DNA from: AEGEAN-183 sp964342745
GTDB taxonomy: Bacteria > Pseudomonadota > Gammaproteobacteria > Magnimaribacterales > Magnimaribacteraceae
DNA length: 29,759 bases
Direction of reading: 5' to 3'
NCBI GenBank assembly: GCA_964342745.1
Contig: CAYFFW010000017.1
Location: 1-29,759 of the forward strand
Shown: positions 1 through 8,650 of the stretch, in pieces
Position numbering within the stretch: position 1 is the stretch's first letter
Layout of the letters: every line of letters starts with the position of its first letter
Made by a program: the position numbers and the translations under genes
Notes under the pieces: generated by a model
Told to the model about the DNA's origin: nothing
Databases searched by the model: none
Seen by the model: the letters and a program-made list of their open reading frames with translations, nothing else

Positions 1-51
1 AGCGACCCAATGATTAACAGTCATTTGCTCTACCAACTGAGCTATCGGGGA
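1..51 (-). tRNA. tRNA-Asn (GUU), partial at the left edge
   Basis: Read on the minus strand from position 51, the sequence gives a 7-nt acceptor arm (TCCCCGA), TA, a D arm GCTC-AGTTGGTA-GAGC, and an anticodon stem AATGA/TCATT enclosing CT-GTT-AA. It then gives the variable loop and the first bases of the T arm. The anticodon GTT decodes Asn. The 3' part (T arm, acceptor, CCA) lies outside the window. The gene diverges from uvrB with about 50 bp between them, so the two promoters must lie close together. Confidence 0.93.
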
Positions 52-79
52 ATAGGTTAATTATAACCACTTCAAAGCT

Positions 80-85
80 TATAAT
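80..85 (+). promoter_or_regulatory. Possible -10 box of uvrB
   Basis: A perfect TATAAT lies 18 nt before the uvrB ATG. The hexamer 17 bp upstream (57-62, TTAATT) matches the -35 consensus weakly (3 of 6). If used, the 5' leader would be only about 11 nt, and no Shine-Dalgarno sequence is visible before the ATG. AT-rich DNA makes chance matches likely. Confidence 0.4.
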
Positions 86-103
86 AAATTTCTAATAAAG
101 CTT

Positions 104-2119
104 ATGTCTAAAGAACTTAAAGTTATATCCACTTTTGAGCCTGCAGGTGATCAACCTAAGGCAATTAGAGAATTAGTTGAAGGAGTTCATAACGGTCTTC
201 TAAATCAAACTTTGTTGGGCGTTACTGGGTCTGGAAAAACATATGCTATGGCTAAGGTAATTGAAGAGCTGCAAAGACCAGCAATAATCATGGCTCATAA
301 TAAGACTTTGGCTGCTCAACTGTATGGAGAATTTAAAGAGTTTCTTCCTCATAATGCTGTTGAGTATTTTGTTTCTTATTATGATTACTATCAACCTGAA
401 GCTTATGTTCCTACTACAGATATTTATATTGAAAAGGATGCATCGATTAATGAACACATAAATCAAATGCGTTTATCTGCAACAAAGGCAGTAATGGAAA
501 GAAGGGATGTGGTTATAGTTGCTTCTGTATCCGCTATTTATGGCTTGGGTGATCCTAAGAGATATTTTCAAATGGTCATCCATCTTGATCGAGGTGACAA
601 CATAAATCAACGTTCTTTATTGAGAAGACTGGCTGAACTTCAGTATGAAAGAAATGAAGCAGATTTTAAAAGATCTGTTTACAGGGTACGTGGGGATGTA
701 ATTGATGTTTTTCCAGCAGATTCAGAAAAGGAAGCTTTAAGAATAGAGCTTTTTGGTGATCAAATTGATTCACTTAAATACTTCGATCCTTTAACAGGAG
801 AGATTATTAGAGATGTTCCCAGGGCTACTATTTATCCCAAATCACATTATGTAACTTCTAGAGATAGAGTTTTAAAAGCTATAGAGTTTATCAAGGAAGA
901 ATTAACTAGGAGATTGGTAGTATTAAATAAAGAAAATAGATTAGTGGAAGCTCAAAGACTAGAACAAAGAACTTTATACGATATAGAGATGCTACAAGAA
1001 TTAGGATTTTGTACTGGAATAGAAAACTATTCTAGATTTCTTTCAGATAGACAGCCAGGAGAGCCCCCACCCACTCTGTATGATTATTTAGCAGAAGATA
1101 CTTTAGTTTTTATTGATGAGTCACATGTCTCTCTTCCTCAATTGGGAGGAATGTTTAGAGGAGATCGTTCAAGAAAGCAAACTTTAGTTGATTATGGGTT
1201 TAGGTTGCCTGTTGCTTTAGACAATAGGCCTTTAAGATTTGATGAATGGGAGATGTTATCTGGTCAAAGAATATTTGTTTCTGCAACTCCAGGTAAATAT
1301 GAAACAGATAATTCAGGACAGATTGTAGAGTTAGTTGTTAGGCCCACAGGCTTAGTAGACCCTTTAGTTGAAGTAAAGCCAGCATCTAATCAGGTTGATG
1401 ATTTGCTTTCTGAAATTCATAAATACGCTCCAAAGAATCAAAGGGTTTTAGTAACAGTTCTTACCAAAAGAATGGCAGAAGACCTTACTGATTATTTAGA
1501 TGAAAATGGAATTAGAGTTAGGTATTTACATTCAGATATAGACACTGTTGAAAGAATCGAAATTATTAGAGATCTTAGGTTGGGTGAATTTGATGTGCTT
1601 GTAGGAATAAATTTACTTAGAGAAGGATTGGATATACCAGAAGTAGCACTTGTTGCTATATTAGATGCTGATAAAGAAGGGTTTTTAAGATCAGAAGGTT
1701 CCTTAATTCAAACTATAGGTAGGGCGGCTAGGCATATCTCAGGTAAAGCTATACTTTATGCTGATAAGTTTACTGGTTCTATGCAACGAGCCATTGATGA
1801 AACAAATCGAAGAAGAAAGATTCAGGAAGATTTTAATAAAAAGCATTCAATAACTCCTAGAGGAATAAAAAAAGCTGTACCAGATATTATGGAAGGAGCA
1901 AGGTCATCAAGAAAGAGAGGAAAAGCAAATAAAAGGAAGAAACTGGATACTTTTAACTTTACCCCCATCGAAGATTTGAAAGATGCAGATCAAATGAGGA
2001 AAGAGATTAACCATTTAGAAGACATAATGTATAAGCATGCAAAAAATTTAGAGTTTGAAGAAGCAGCAGCCCATAGGGATAGGGTTACTGAATTAAAACA
2101 AAAACTATTTATGACTTAG
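104..2119 (+). CDS. uvrB: Excinuclease ABC subunit B (UvrB)
   Basis: UvrB is the damage-verifying helicase-like subunit of nucleotide excision repair. It receives lesions from UvrA and recruits UvrC for dual incision. At 671 residues it has the family length. Walker A is at residues 39-46 (GVTGSGKT), and the Tyr-rich beta-hairpin that inserts between strands is seen as SYYDYYQPEAYVP near residue 92. Motifs DESH, SATPG and the helicase motif QTIGRAARH follow. The C-terminal UVR domain, which contacts UvrC, is visible as the acidic/basic helix around EFEEAAAHRDRV. The ATG at 104 matches the usual N-terminus, and no Shine-Dalgarno is seen. The stop lies 4 bp from the convergent transglycosylase gene with no clear terminator between. 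All core motifs are intact. Confidence 0.98.
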   Translation: MSKELKVISTFEPAGDQPKAIRELVEGVHNGLLNQTLLGVTGSGKTYAMAKVIEELQRPAIIMAHNKTLAAQLYGEFKEFLPHNAVEYFVSYYDYYQPEAYVPTTDIYIEKDASINEHINQMRLSATKAVMERRDVVIVASVSAIYGLGDPKRYFQMVIHLDRGDNINQRSLLRRLAELQYERNEADFKRSVYRVRGDVIDVFPADSEKEALRIELFGDQIDSLKYFDPLTGEIIRDVPRATIYPKSHYVTSRDRVLKAIEFIKEELTRRLVVLNKENRLVEAQRLEQRTLYDIEMLQELGFCTGIENYSRFLSDRQPGEPPPTLYDYLAEDTLVFIDESHVSLPQLGGMFRGDRSRKQTLVDYGFRLPVALDNRPLRFDEWEMLSGQRIFVSATPGKYETDNSGQIVELVVRPTGLVDPLVEVKPASNQVDDLLSEIHKYAPKNQRVLVTVLTKRMAEDLTDYLDENGIRVRYLHSDIDTVERIEIIRDLRLGEFDVLVGINLLREGLDIPEVALVAILDADKEGFLRSEGSLIQTIGRAARHISGKAILYADKFTGSMQRAIDETNRRRKIQEDFNKKHSITPRGIKKAVPDIMEGARSSRKRGKANKRKKLDTFNFTPIEDLKDADQMRKEINHLEDIMYKHAKNLEFEEAAAHRDRVTELKQKLFMT

Positions 2120-2123
2120 GAGC

Positions 2124-2825
2124 TTAAATTGATGAATTTCTTAAGTTTATAGCTAAAGTTTTGTAGTAGAGCTGAACCCGTTGCACATAGTATAAAGCTT
2201 CTTTAATTCTGGCTCCCATCGAAGAATTAATTTCTTCCTTAGACATAAGCTCTAGTGTCTTACTAACCTCCATCCAACTATCAGCATTTCGATTTTGAAT
2301 TTTTGTTCTTTTTCTTGCTTCTTTTAAATAGCTAAAACCTAAATTATAAGCAGCAATTGACATCCAAAGCTTATCTTGTCTTGGAATGGAATCTGGTAAT
2401 CTTTCCAAAAGGCCTTGAAAATAAATTGATCCTCCCATAATGCTTTGCCTAGGATCTGTCCTTCTAGTTATACCCACTTCCTTTGCGGTAGTTTGAGTAA
2501 GCATCATCATTCCTCTTACACCAGTTTTAGAAATAGCTTTTGGATTCCAATGAGACTCCTGGTAGCTGATAGCCGCTAACAAGGTCCAGTGTTGGTCAGT
2601 TTGAATCGCTGCTTCTTTAAAAAGTTCTTTCCATTGAGGTAGCCTATTATCTATCTGACTAAAAAAGATATCTTTACCAGCCGGATCTAGTTCATTCCAC
2701 ATAACTTCGAGTTCTTCTTGTAAATAAGAAGAACTAGTTGTATTTAAAGAAACAGCAGAGTTATCAAGAGCTAGCAAAGCTACTACAAGCAAGCCACAAA
2801 AGGAAATTGTTCTAAATCTATTCAA
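2124..2825 (-). CDS. Minimal MltF-type lytic murein transglycosylase, SLT domain only
   Basis: This is an exported peptidoglycan lytic transglycosylase, which cleaves MurNAc-GlcNAc bonds to give 1,6-anhydro products. A hydrophobic signal segment spans about residues 5-22. The rest matches the C-terminal catalytic module of MltF: NRLPQWKELF near residue 60, LLAAISYQESHW with catalytic Glu90, then GVRGMMMLTQTTA and AAYNLGF. E. coli MltF is about twice as long because a periplasmic solute-binding-like domain precedes the SLT domain. That domain is absent here, so the 233-residue protein is the catalytic half behind its own signal sequence. The start is a TTG at 2825; no in-frame ATG or GTG exists before the upstream stop, and a GAGGGG lies 12 nt upstream. 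Divergence from purL matches the E. coli mltF-purL order. Confidence 0.88.
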   Translation of the reverse strand: MNRFRTISFCGLLVVALLALDNSAVSLNTTSSSYLQEELEVMWNELDPAGKDIFFSQIDNRLPQWKELFKEAAIQTDQHWTLLAAISYQESHWNPKAISKTGVRGMMMLTQTTAKEVGITRRTDPRQSIMGGSIYFQGLLERLPDSIPRQDKLWMSIAAYNLGFSYLKEARKRTKIQNRNADSWMEVSKTLELMSKEEINSSMGARIKEALYYVQRVQLYYKTLAINLRNSSI

Positions 2826-2854
2826 AACGAAAAAACACCCCTCTTGGGAAGATA

Positions 2855-2883
2855 ATTATAAGAAATAATTACAAAATAATCAC
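2855..2883 (-). promoter_or_regulatory. Predicted promoter of the MltF-like gene
   Basis: On the minus strand a perfect TATAAT (2860-2855) follows a GTGATT -35 candidate (2883-2878, 3 of 6 matches) at a 17-bp spacing. The -35 element overlaps the first base triplet of the palindrome at 2881-2894, so binding there would block this promoter. The predicted transcription start is near 2848. Confidence 0.4.
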
Positions 2884-2926
2884 TATATATTGTGCCTATT
2901 TTCTTTTATGGACACTATATAAAGTG
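2881..2926. promoter_or_regulatory. Pair of CAC-N8-GTG palindromes, candidate operators
   Basis: Two 14-bp imperfect dyads sit in the mltF-purL divergent gap: CACTATATATTGTG at 2881-2894 and CACTATATAAAGTG at 2913-2926. They agree with each other at 12 of 14 positions, and each agrees with its own reverse complement at 12 of 14. Their starts are 32 bp apart, about three helical turns. The first overlaps the predicted mltF -35 and the second ends just before the predicted purL -35. The sequence does not resemble the E. coli PurR box, so the binding protein is unknown. Confidence 0.45.
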
Positions 2927-2928
2927 GT

Positions 2929-2956
2929 TTGTGCATATAAAAGCTTAACTTATAAT
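2929..2956 (+). promoter_or_regulatory. Predicted purL promoter
   Basis: A perfect TATAAT at 2951-2956 lies 16 bp behind TTGTGC at 2929-2934, a weak -35 with 3 of 6 matches. The predicted start of transcription near 2963 leaves a leader of about 11 nt before the ATG at 2974, with no Shine-Dalgarno sequence. The -35 begins two bases after the right-hand palindrome. Confidence 0.45.
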
Positions 2957-2973
2957 ACTTACCTCAATATTTA

Positions 2974-5900
2974 ATGTTTTCAACTAAAAAAGAGTCTTTC
3001 TCATTCGTTGCTATGAAAGGGCAACAAGGACTCTCTGAGTTTAGAATAAAGAGTCTCATTGAAACTTTACAAAAAGATTTTCCTCAAATTCAATCTATAG
3101 TTTGTGAAGACTTTTTCTTTTCCTCTTTTAGCTTTAATAATAGTAATTCCGTTAATCAAACAAAAAAAGAACTTTGTGAGGTTTTAAAAGCCCAAGAATT
3201 TAAAGAAGAGATAAGAGGTAATCAATTTATTTTAATACCAAGAGTCGGCACTATTTCACCTTGGTCATCAAAGGCAACGGATATTCTAAATAATGCGGGA
3301 TTTGATTCTTTAAATAGGATTGAAAAGGGTTTATGTTTTTCATTAGATATAGATAAGGAAATAAAAGAAGGATGGATCAAAGAAATAGGGCAACAAATTT
3401 ACGATCGGATGACTCAAGATATTGTTACGTCTGTATCCGATGCGCAAGCCTTATTCCATCGATTAAAACCAAAAGAAGTGATCAAAATAGATGTTCTAAT
3501 GGAAGGAAAAGAGTCTTTAGAAAAAGCAAATATTCTTTTAGGTTTAGCTCTAAGTGAAGAAGAGATAGATTATTTGTATGATAATTATATTTCGAACAAT
3601 TCAAATCCTACTGATGCTGAGTTAATGATGTTTGCTCAGGCAAATTCAGAGCACTGTAGACATAAAATTTTTAATGCTGAATGGGAAATTGATGGACTGA
3701 AAGTTCCTAATAGCTTGTTTGATATGATACGTAACACCCACAAGCATAATTCAGAAGGTGTTCTTTCGGCTTACAAAGACAATGCTGCTGTTTTAGAGGG
3801 ACCTATAGCTGAAAGATTTTTTCCAAATTCATCTTCTGTTTATGAAGCAGTTAAAGAGTCTGTGCACATAGTTACAAAAGTAGAGACTCATAATCATCCA
3901 ACAGCCATTTCACCTTATTCAGGAGCTTCAACTGGGTCTGGAGGAGAAATAAGAGATGAAGGAGCTACTGGAAGAGGTGCAAAGCCTAAGGTTGGCTTAT
4001 GTGGATTCAGTGTATCTAATCTGAGAATTCCAAATTTTGAAGAAGAATGGGAAGGTGAAGAGAATAAGCCAGATAGAATTTCTTCGGCCTTACAGATAAT
4101 GCTTGAAGCCCCCATAGGTGCTGCAGCATTTAACAATGAATTTGGAAGACCTAATACCTTAGGGTATTTTCGTACTTTTGAGATGACTGTTAATGGAAAT
4201 GCTTACGGCTATCACAAGCCCATTATGCTTGCAGGAGGTTTGGGTAATATCAGAGATTTTGATGTTGAAAAAGACTTAGTCCCAATAGGGTCTAAACTTA
4301 TTGTTTTAGGTGGTCCTGCAATGTTGATTGGTTTAGGAGGAGGCTCAGCTTCTTCTTTGCTATCAGGTGAGGCAGAACTTGATTTAGATTTTGCTTCTGT
4401 TCAAAGAGACAATGCTGAAATGGAAAGAAGATGCCAAGAAGTATTAGATAGTTGTTGGCAGAAAGGGGAGTCCAATCCTATTTTATTTATTCATGATGTC
4501 GGAGCTGGTGGTTTATCAAATGCAATTCCTGAATTAATAAAAGATAGTGGACATGGAGGAGAGGTAGAACTTAGGGATATACCCAATGCTGAGCCAAATA
4601 TGTCTCCGATGGAGATATGGTGTAACGAGTCCCAAGAAAGATATGTTATGGCCATTAAACCAGATGACCTTAAAGAATTTATTCAAATTTGTGATAGAGA
4701 AAGATGTCCTTTTGCTGTGGTAGGAGAAATAGTTGAAGGTTCAAACTTAAAAGTGCACGACTCTCTATTTAATAATTATCCAATTAATATTTCTTTAAAT
4801 ACTCTTTTTGGTAATACTCCAAAGGTTATTAGAAAATTCAATAGAAGCAAAGTGATTTCAGTTGAATCTGATTCAATAAAAGGAGATGTAAACTCCTTAT
4901 TAAAAAAAGTATTGAGAAATCCAACTGTAGCGGGAAAGAGCTTCTTAATTACTATCGCAGATAGATCAATAACTGGTTTGGTTTCAAGAGATCAGATGGT
5001 AGGTCCTTGGCAGGTTCCAGTAGCTGATAATTCAGTAACGCTTTCTAGCTTTTCTTCTTCACCTGGAGAAGCAATGGCTATTGGAGAAAGAACTCCGAGT
5101 TCGATTATTGACTCAGCAGCAGCTGCTAGGATGGCTGTAGCTGAATCAGTCACTAATATTATGTCATCTGGATTAGAAAAGATTTCAGATATTAAACTAT
5201 CAGCAAATTGGATGGGTGCCCCTGATAAACTTAATGGTGATCAAGATTTATACGATGCTGTTGAGGCAATAGGCATGGATCTTTGTCCAAAATGGGATAT
5301 ATGCATACCTGTAGGAAAGGATTCTTTATCTATGGCTACAAGTTGGCAGGATGAAAAGAAAAGAAACCATTCTGTCACTGCCCCGTTGTCTTTAATCGTT
5401 TCAGCTTTTGCACCAATTAAAGACACGAGCATTGCTTTAACACCTCAGTTTAATGCCAATCCTAAAAAACCTTCTGAGCTTATTTTTGTTGATCTAGCCA
5501 AAGGAAAAATGAGAATGGGTGGAAGCATTGCATATCAAGTTTCTTCAAAATTTTTAGGGGAGGTTCCTGACGTCGAGTGCGTAAAAGAAATGCCAAGTGT
5601 TGTTAAAGTTATCCATAGACTCATTAAAGGAAAAAAGATAACTGCTTATCACGACCGTTCTGATGGAGGTTTAATTTGTTGCCTTCTTGAGATGGCATTT
5701 GCAGGAAGAGTGGGCCTTAATATTAAAACAGAAAAAATCTGTAAGACGCAAGATGAAAATATTGAAGCTTTATTTAATGAAGAGTTAGGGTTCGTAATTG
5801 AAGTTCCAATTGAATACATAGAAGAGGTTAAGGATTCGTTTTCTAAGATTGGATTTGATAAATTTGTTCACAGAATTGCTTCTCCTAATGACTCTCAAAC

Positions 5901-6885
5901 CATTAAAATTTTTAACAAGGACATTTTATATTCTGAATGGAAGTTAGAGGATCTTCTTAAAGAATGGAATTCTGTTAGTTATAAAATGCAATCGTTAAGA
6001 GACAACCCTGAAACAGCACAAGCTGAATACCTTTCGGACTTTGATGTAAATAGAAAAGGACTTAGTCCTAAACTAAGTTTTAATATCACAAAGAATTTAC
6101 CTACCTTTTCATCTAAACCTTCTATAGCAATACTCAGGGAACAGGGGGTTAACGGGCAAATAGAAATGGCAGCAGCTTTTGATAGAGTTGGTTTTTCCTC
6201 TGTTGATGTTCATATGACTGATTTGATTACCGGAAAAAGAAGATTAAAGGAGTTCAAGGGCTTGGTAGCTTGTGGAGGATTTTCTTATGGGGATGTTTTG
6301 GGGGCCGGAGTTGGTTGGGCTACTAGCATCCTTAAGAATCAAGAACTAAGCAAAGAGTTCCAAGAATTTTTTTTAAGAGATGATGTATTTACTTTAGGTG
6401 TTTGTAATGGCTGTCAGATGCTTTCTTTACTATCGGATTTGATACCAGCATCAAATTTATGGCCAAGGTTTGAAAGAAATGACTCCGAAAAATTTGAAGC
6501 AAGACTTGTCCAACTGTTAATACACAAGTCTAAATCTATTTTCTTTAAAGATATGGAAAGATCGGTACTTCCTATTTCTGTAGCTCATGGTGAAGGTAAG
6601 GCAAGTTTAAGCCAGGACCACGCAGATCAATTACTAAAGAAAGGGTTGATACCCATTGTGTATGCAAGCGATGAAGGCCAATCTACACAGATGTATCCTT
6701 ATAACCCTAATGGTTCATCTTCTGGAATCGCTGGCGTAACTAACGAATCAGGGACAATAACACTAATGATGCCCCACCCAGAGAGGTCTTTTCTATCATC
6801 TCAGCTTTCTTGGTGCCCTGAAGATTGGAAAGAGCATAGCCCTTGGATTCAATTTTTCTTAAATGCCAGAGAATTTATTAATTAG
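2974..6885 (+). CDS. purL: Phosphoribosylformylglycinamidine synthase, single-chain large PurL
   Basis: This cytosolic enzyme catalyses the fourth step of de novo purine synthesis: FGAR + Gln + ATP to FGAM. At 1303 residues it is the large form in which the PurS-, PurL- and PurQ-like parts are fused, as in gammaproteobacteria and eukaryotes. The N-terminal region carries KGQQGLSEFRIKSL. The ATP/FGAR core contains ANSEHCRHKIFNAEW, VETHNHPTAISPYSGASTG and GRGAKPKVGLCGF. The C-terminal glutaminase has the nucleophile motif GVCNGCQML (Cys near residue 1143) with HGEGK and MMPHPERS supplying the rest of the triad. The start at 2974 adds about ten residues compared with E. coli; M14 (position 3013) is an alternative. 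Neither start has a Shine-Dalgarno. The 3' end overlaps the convergent Nudix gene by 8 bp. Confidence 0.98.
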   Translation: MFSTKKESFSFVAMKGQQGLSEFRIKSLIETLQKDFPQIQSIVCEDFFFSSFSFNNSNSVNQTKKELCEVLKAQEFKEEIRGNQFILIPRVGTISPWSSKATDILNNAGFDSLNRIEKGLCFSLDIDKEIKEGWIKEIGQQIYDRMTQDIVTSVSDAQALFHRLKPKEVIKIDVLMEGKESLEKANILLGLALSEEEIDYLYDNYISNNSNPTDAELMMFAQANSEHCRHKIFNAEWEIDGLKVPNSLFDMIRNTHKHNSEGVLSAYKDNAAVLEGPIAERFFPNSSSVYEAVKESVHIVTKVETHNHPTAISPYSGASTGSGGEIRDEGATGRGAKPKVGLCGFSVSNLRIPNFEEEWEGEENKPDRISSALQIMLEAPIGAAAFNNEFGRPNTLGYFRTFEMTVNGNAYGYHKPIMLAGGLGNIRDFDVEKDLVPIGSKLIVLGGPAMLIGLGGGSASSLLSGEAELDLDFASVQRDNAEMERRCQEVLDSCWQKGESNPILFIHDVGAGGLSNAIPELIKDSGHGGEVELRDIPNAEPNMSPMEIWCNESQERYVMAIKPDDLKEFIQICDRERCPFAVVGEIVEGSNLKVHDSLFNNYPINISLNTLFGNTPKVIRKFNRSKVISVESDSIKGDVNSLLKKVLRNPTVAGKSFLITIADRSITGLVSRDQMVGPWQVPVADNSVTLSSFSSSPGEAMAIGERTPSSIIDSAAAARMAVAESVTNIMSSGLEKISDIKLSANWMGAPDKLNGDQDLYDAVEAIGMDLCPKWDICIPVGKDSLSMATSWQDEKKRNHSVTAPLSLIVSAFAPIKDTSIALTPQFNANPKKPSELIFVDLAKGKMRMGGSIAYQVSSKFLGEVPDVECVKEMPSVVKVIHRLIKGKKITAYHDRSDGGLICCLLEMAFAGRVGLNIKTEKICKTQDENIEALFNEELGFVIEVPIEYIEEVKDSFSKIGFDKFVHRIASPNDSQTIKIFNKDILYSEWKLEDLLKEWNSVSYKMQSLRDNPETAQAEYLSDFDVNRKGLSPKLSFNITKNLPTFSSKPSIAILREQGVNGQIEMAAAFDRVGFSSVDVHMTDLITGKRRLKEFKGLVACGGFSYGDVLGAGVGWATSILKNQELSKEFQEFFLRDDVFTLGVCNGCQMLSLLSDLIPASNLWPRFERNDSEKFEARLVQLLIHKSKSIFFKDMERSVLPISVAHGEGKASLSQDHADQLLKKGLIPIVYASDEGQSTQMYPYNPNGSSSGIAGVTNESGTITLMMPHPERSFLSSQLSWCPEDWKEHSPWIQFFLNAREFIN

Positions 6886-7426
6886 CTTTTTTCACTGGTC
6901 TTTCAATAGATTCTATATTTAAATTATATTGATTTATTTTTCTATCTGATAAATACCTCTTTAGAGCGAGGGGCACGAAAGGGAAAGCAAGCTCTTCCCA
7001 GGGAATCTCTTTTTCTGAAAATAACTTAACCTCAAGACTTTCAGAAGTTGGACCAAAATCTTCTTCAATAACTTTTGAAAGAAAAAGCATATAGATTTGA
7101 CTAATTTGAGGGATATTAAATATAGAGTATAGCTTCCCCATCTTTACTTCAGTATCTGTTTCTTCAAGGGTTTCTCTAAAGGCGCCCTGTTCAATTGTCT
7201 CGCTATTTTCTAGGAAGCCAGCGGGCAGAGTCCATAGACCATGTCTAGGGTCAATAGCTCTTTTGCATAAGAGAATTTTTTCTTCTTTAATGGGAATAGT
7301 CCCCACAACAATTTTAGGGTTTTGATAGTGTATTTCTTCACACACAATACAACAGTACCTTGGTAGATTGTCACCTTCCGGAATTTTGAGTTCAACCTCA
7401 CTGCCACAGCTACTGCAATAATTCAT
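6878..7426 (-). CDS. Nudix hydrolase with N-terminal zinc ribbon
   Basis: This predicted pyrophosphohydrolase of 182 residues has two parts. The first is a zinc ribbon with C4-x2-C7 and C26-x2-C29, as in the Nudix_N_2 type. A Nudix domain follows, with its box at GFLENSETIEQGAFRETLEE. The box has G-x5-E-x7-RE-x2-EE but ends in T-D rather than the usual x-G; as I recall, that is normal for this zinc-ribbon subfamily. The family resembles NADH or ADP-ribose pyrophosphatases, but the substrate cannot be read from sequence. The ATG at 7426 is the natural start because CSSCG begins at once. The gene converges on purL (8-bp overlap) and diverges from the NudL-type Nudix gene 70 bp away. Confidence 0.9.
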   Translation of the reverse strand: MNYCSSCGSEVELKIPEGDNLPRYCCIVCEEIHYQNPKIVVGTIPIKEEKILLCKRAIDPRHGLWTLPAGFLENSETIEQGAFRETLEETDTEVKMGKLYSIFNIPQISQIYMLFLSKVIEEDFGPTSESLEVKLFSEKEIPWEELAFPFVPLALKRYLSDRKINQYNLNIESIERPVKKAN

Positions 7427-7496
7427 TTATAAAGGATTGTTTTTGATTTGATTGCTAGAAGTATAAACTATTATGTAAATCAAAGATTAAGTAAGC

Positions 7497-8123
7497 ATGC
7501 TTAAAATTATTAAAGACAACTTAAATGGTAAACAATCAACTTGGCTTGATCAGTTATCATTAAAAAAATCAGACCCTAAATTAGAATTACCTAAAGCTGC
7601 AGTCCTTATTGCATTAACAGATGAAGAGAATCCCAAAATTATATATACATTAAGATCAAATAAAGTGTCATCTCATCAAGGAGAGGTTTCTTTTCCTGGA
7701 GGAATGCAAGAAGAGTCTGATGGTTCTTTATCGAAAACAGCCTTAAGAGAATCAGAAGAAGAAATTGGACTGCCTCAGGAAAGCGTAAATATTCTGAGCT
7801 CTTTGGATACCATGGTAAGTAGATTTAATGTCAGTGTTACACCATTTGTAGGCATTATTCCAAAAAATGTGGAGCTGAATACAACTTCAGAAGAAATTGA
7901 GGCCTGTTTTAAAGTCCCTTTATCTTTCCTTCTTGAAGACAAAAGATACAGGAATGATGAGGTAACCAGAAACGGAGAAACCTTCTATATGCCAGCTTAT
8001 AAGTATGATTCTTATATAATTTGGGGTTTAACAGCTATGATTACAGTTAATTTCTTAAATAAAGCTTTAGATGCAGGGATTGATATGTCAGTACGCACTA
8101 GAATTGTAGGAGAAGAGGGATGA
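7497..8123 (+). CDS. NudL-type Nudix hydrolase, probable CoA pyrophosphatase
   Basis: This 208-residue Nudix protein belongs to the CoA-pyrophosphatase (NudL/UPF0035) type. In that type a segment LRSNKVSSHQGEVSFPGG precedes and overlaps the Nudix box; here it spans about residues 52-69. The catalytic helix reads RESEEEIGL (R84-L92) with the metal-binding glutamates in place. Characterised family members cleave CoA or acyl-CoA to 3',5'-ADP and 4'-phosphopantetheine (or its acyl form), but activity here is inferred. Its TGA overlaps the ATG of the carbonic anhydrase gene as ATGA, so the two are probably translationally coupled. The ATG at 7497 follows an AAGTAAG stretch that is a weak ribosome-binding site at best. 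Confidence 0.88.
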   Translation: MLKIIKDNLNGKQSTWLDQLSLKKSDPKLELPKAAVLIALTDEENPKIIYTLRSNKVSSHQGEVSFPGGMQEESDGSLSKTALRESEEEIGLPQESVNILSSLDTMVSRFNVSVTPFVGIIPKNVELNTTSEEIEACFKVPLSFLLEDKRYRNDEVTRNGETFYMPAYKYDSYIIWGLTAMITVNFLNKALDAGIDMSVRTRIVGEEG

Positions 8124-8647
8124 AATATGACCTCGGAAATTTTTCTGTTGAGACAGATGGAGAGAACTTTTATATAGCTGAGAACGCTATAGTTTTGGGC
8201 AAAGTAAAGCTTTGCAGGGATGCTAGTGTTTGGTTTGGAGCTGTATTGAGAGGAGATACGGAGTTAATAACTATAGGTGAAGGAAGTAATGTTCAGGATG
8301 GTTCTGTAATTCATACAGATATGGGCTTCCCAGCTGAAATAGGAAAGGATGTTACTATTGGTCATTTAGCTATGTTGCATGGTTGTTCTGTAGGAGATGG
8401 AAGTCTTATAGGTATAAATGCTGTAGTCCTTAATGGTGCTAAAATCGGAGCAAATTGTTTAATTGCTTCAAATGCTCTAGTCACTGAGGGTATGGAAGTC
8501 CCTGATCACTCAATCGTTATGGGGTCTCCAGGAAAAATTAAAGGAACGGTCGATGAAGATACGAAGAAAGGGTTGTTGCTTTCCGCGCAACATTACGTAC
8601 AAAATTACAAAAGATTTAAAGTAGAATTAAAGAAAGTAGAGGATTAA
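8120..8647 (+). CDS. Gamma-class carbonic anhydrase family protein (YrdA-like)
   Basis: A 175-residue left-handed beta-helix protein with hexapeptide-type repeats runs from about residue 20 to 145, and the order of motifs follows E. coli YrdA. The three expected zinc-ligand histidines are visible: H65 in VIHTDMG, then H82 and H87 in IGHLAMLHG. The family forms trimers with metal at the subunit interface. Some members hydrate CO2; others have no shown activity, so the enzyme role is a family inference. A strong purine-rich ribosome-binding site (AGGAGAAGAGGG) lies just before the ATG inside the end of the NudL-type gene, which supports this start and coupling. The dienelactone hydrolase gene follows 3 bp after the stop. 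Confidence 0.9.
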   Translation: MKYDLGNFSVETDGENFYIAENAIVLGKVKLCRDASVWFGAVLRGDTELITIGEGSNVQDGSVIHTDMGFPAEIGKDVTIGHLAMLHGCSVGDGSLIGINAVVLNGAKIGANCLIASNALVTEGMEVPDHSIVMGSPGKIKGTVDEDTKKGLLLSAQHYVQNYKRFKVELKKVED

Positions 8648-8650
8648 TTT

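Noticed and set aside
3915..4136. Open frame opposite purL, and similar frames opposite uvrB, alaS, hemH and the receptors
   Set aside because: They lie fully inside clear genes, have low-complexity or unlikely protein sequences, and lack ribosome-binding sites.
6878..7426. Nudix box ends in T-D instead of x-G, possibly a dead enzyme
   Set aside because: As I recall, zinc-ribbon Nudix proteins of this type commonly deviate at these last positions, and the metal-binding glutamates are intact.
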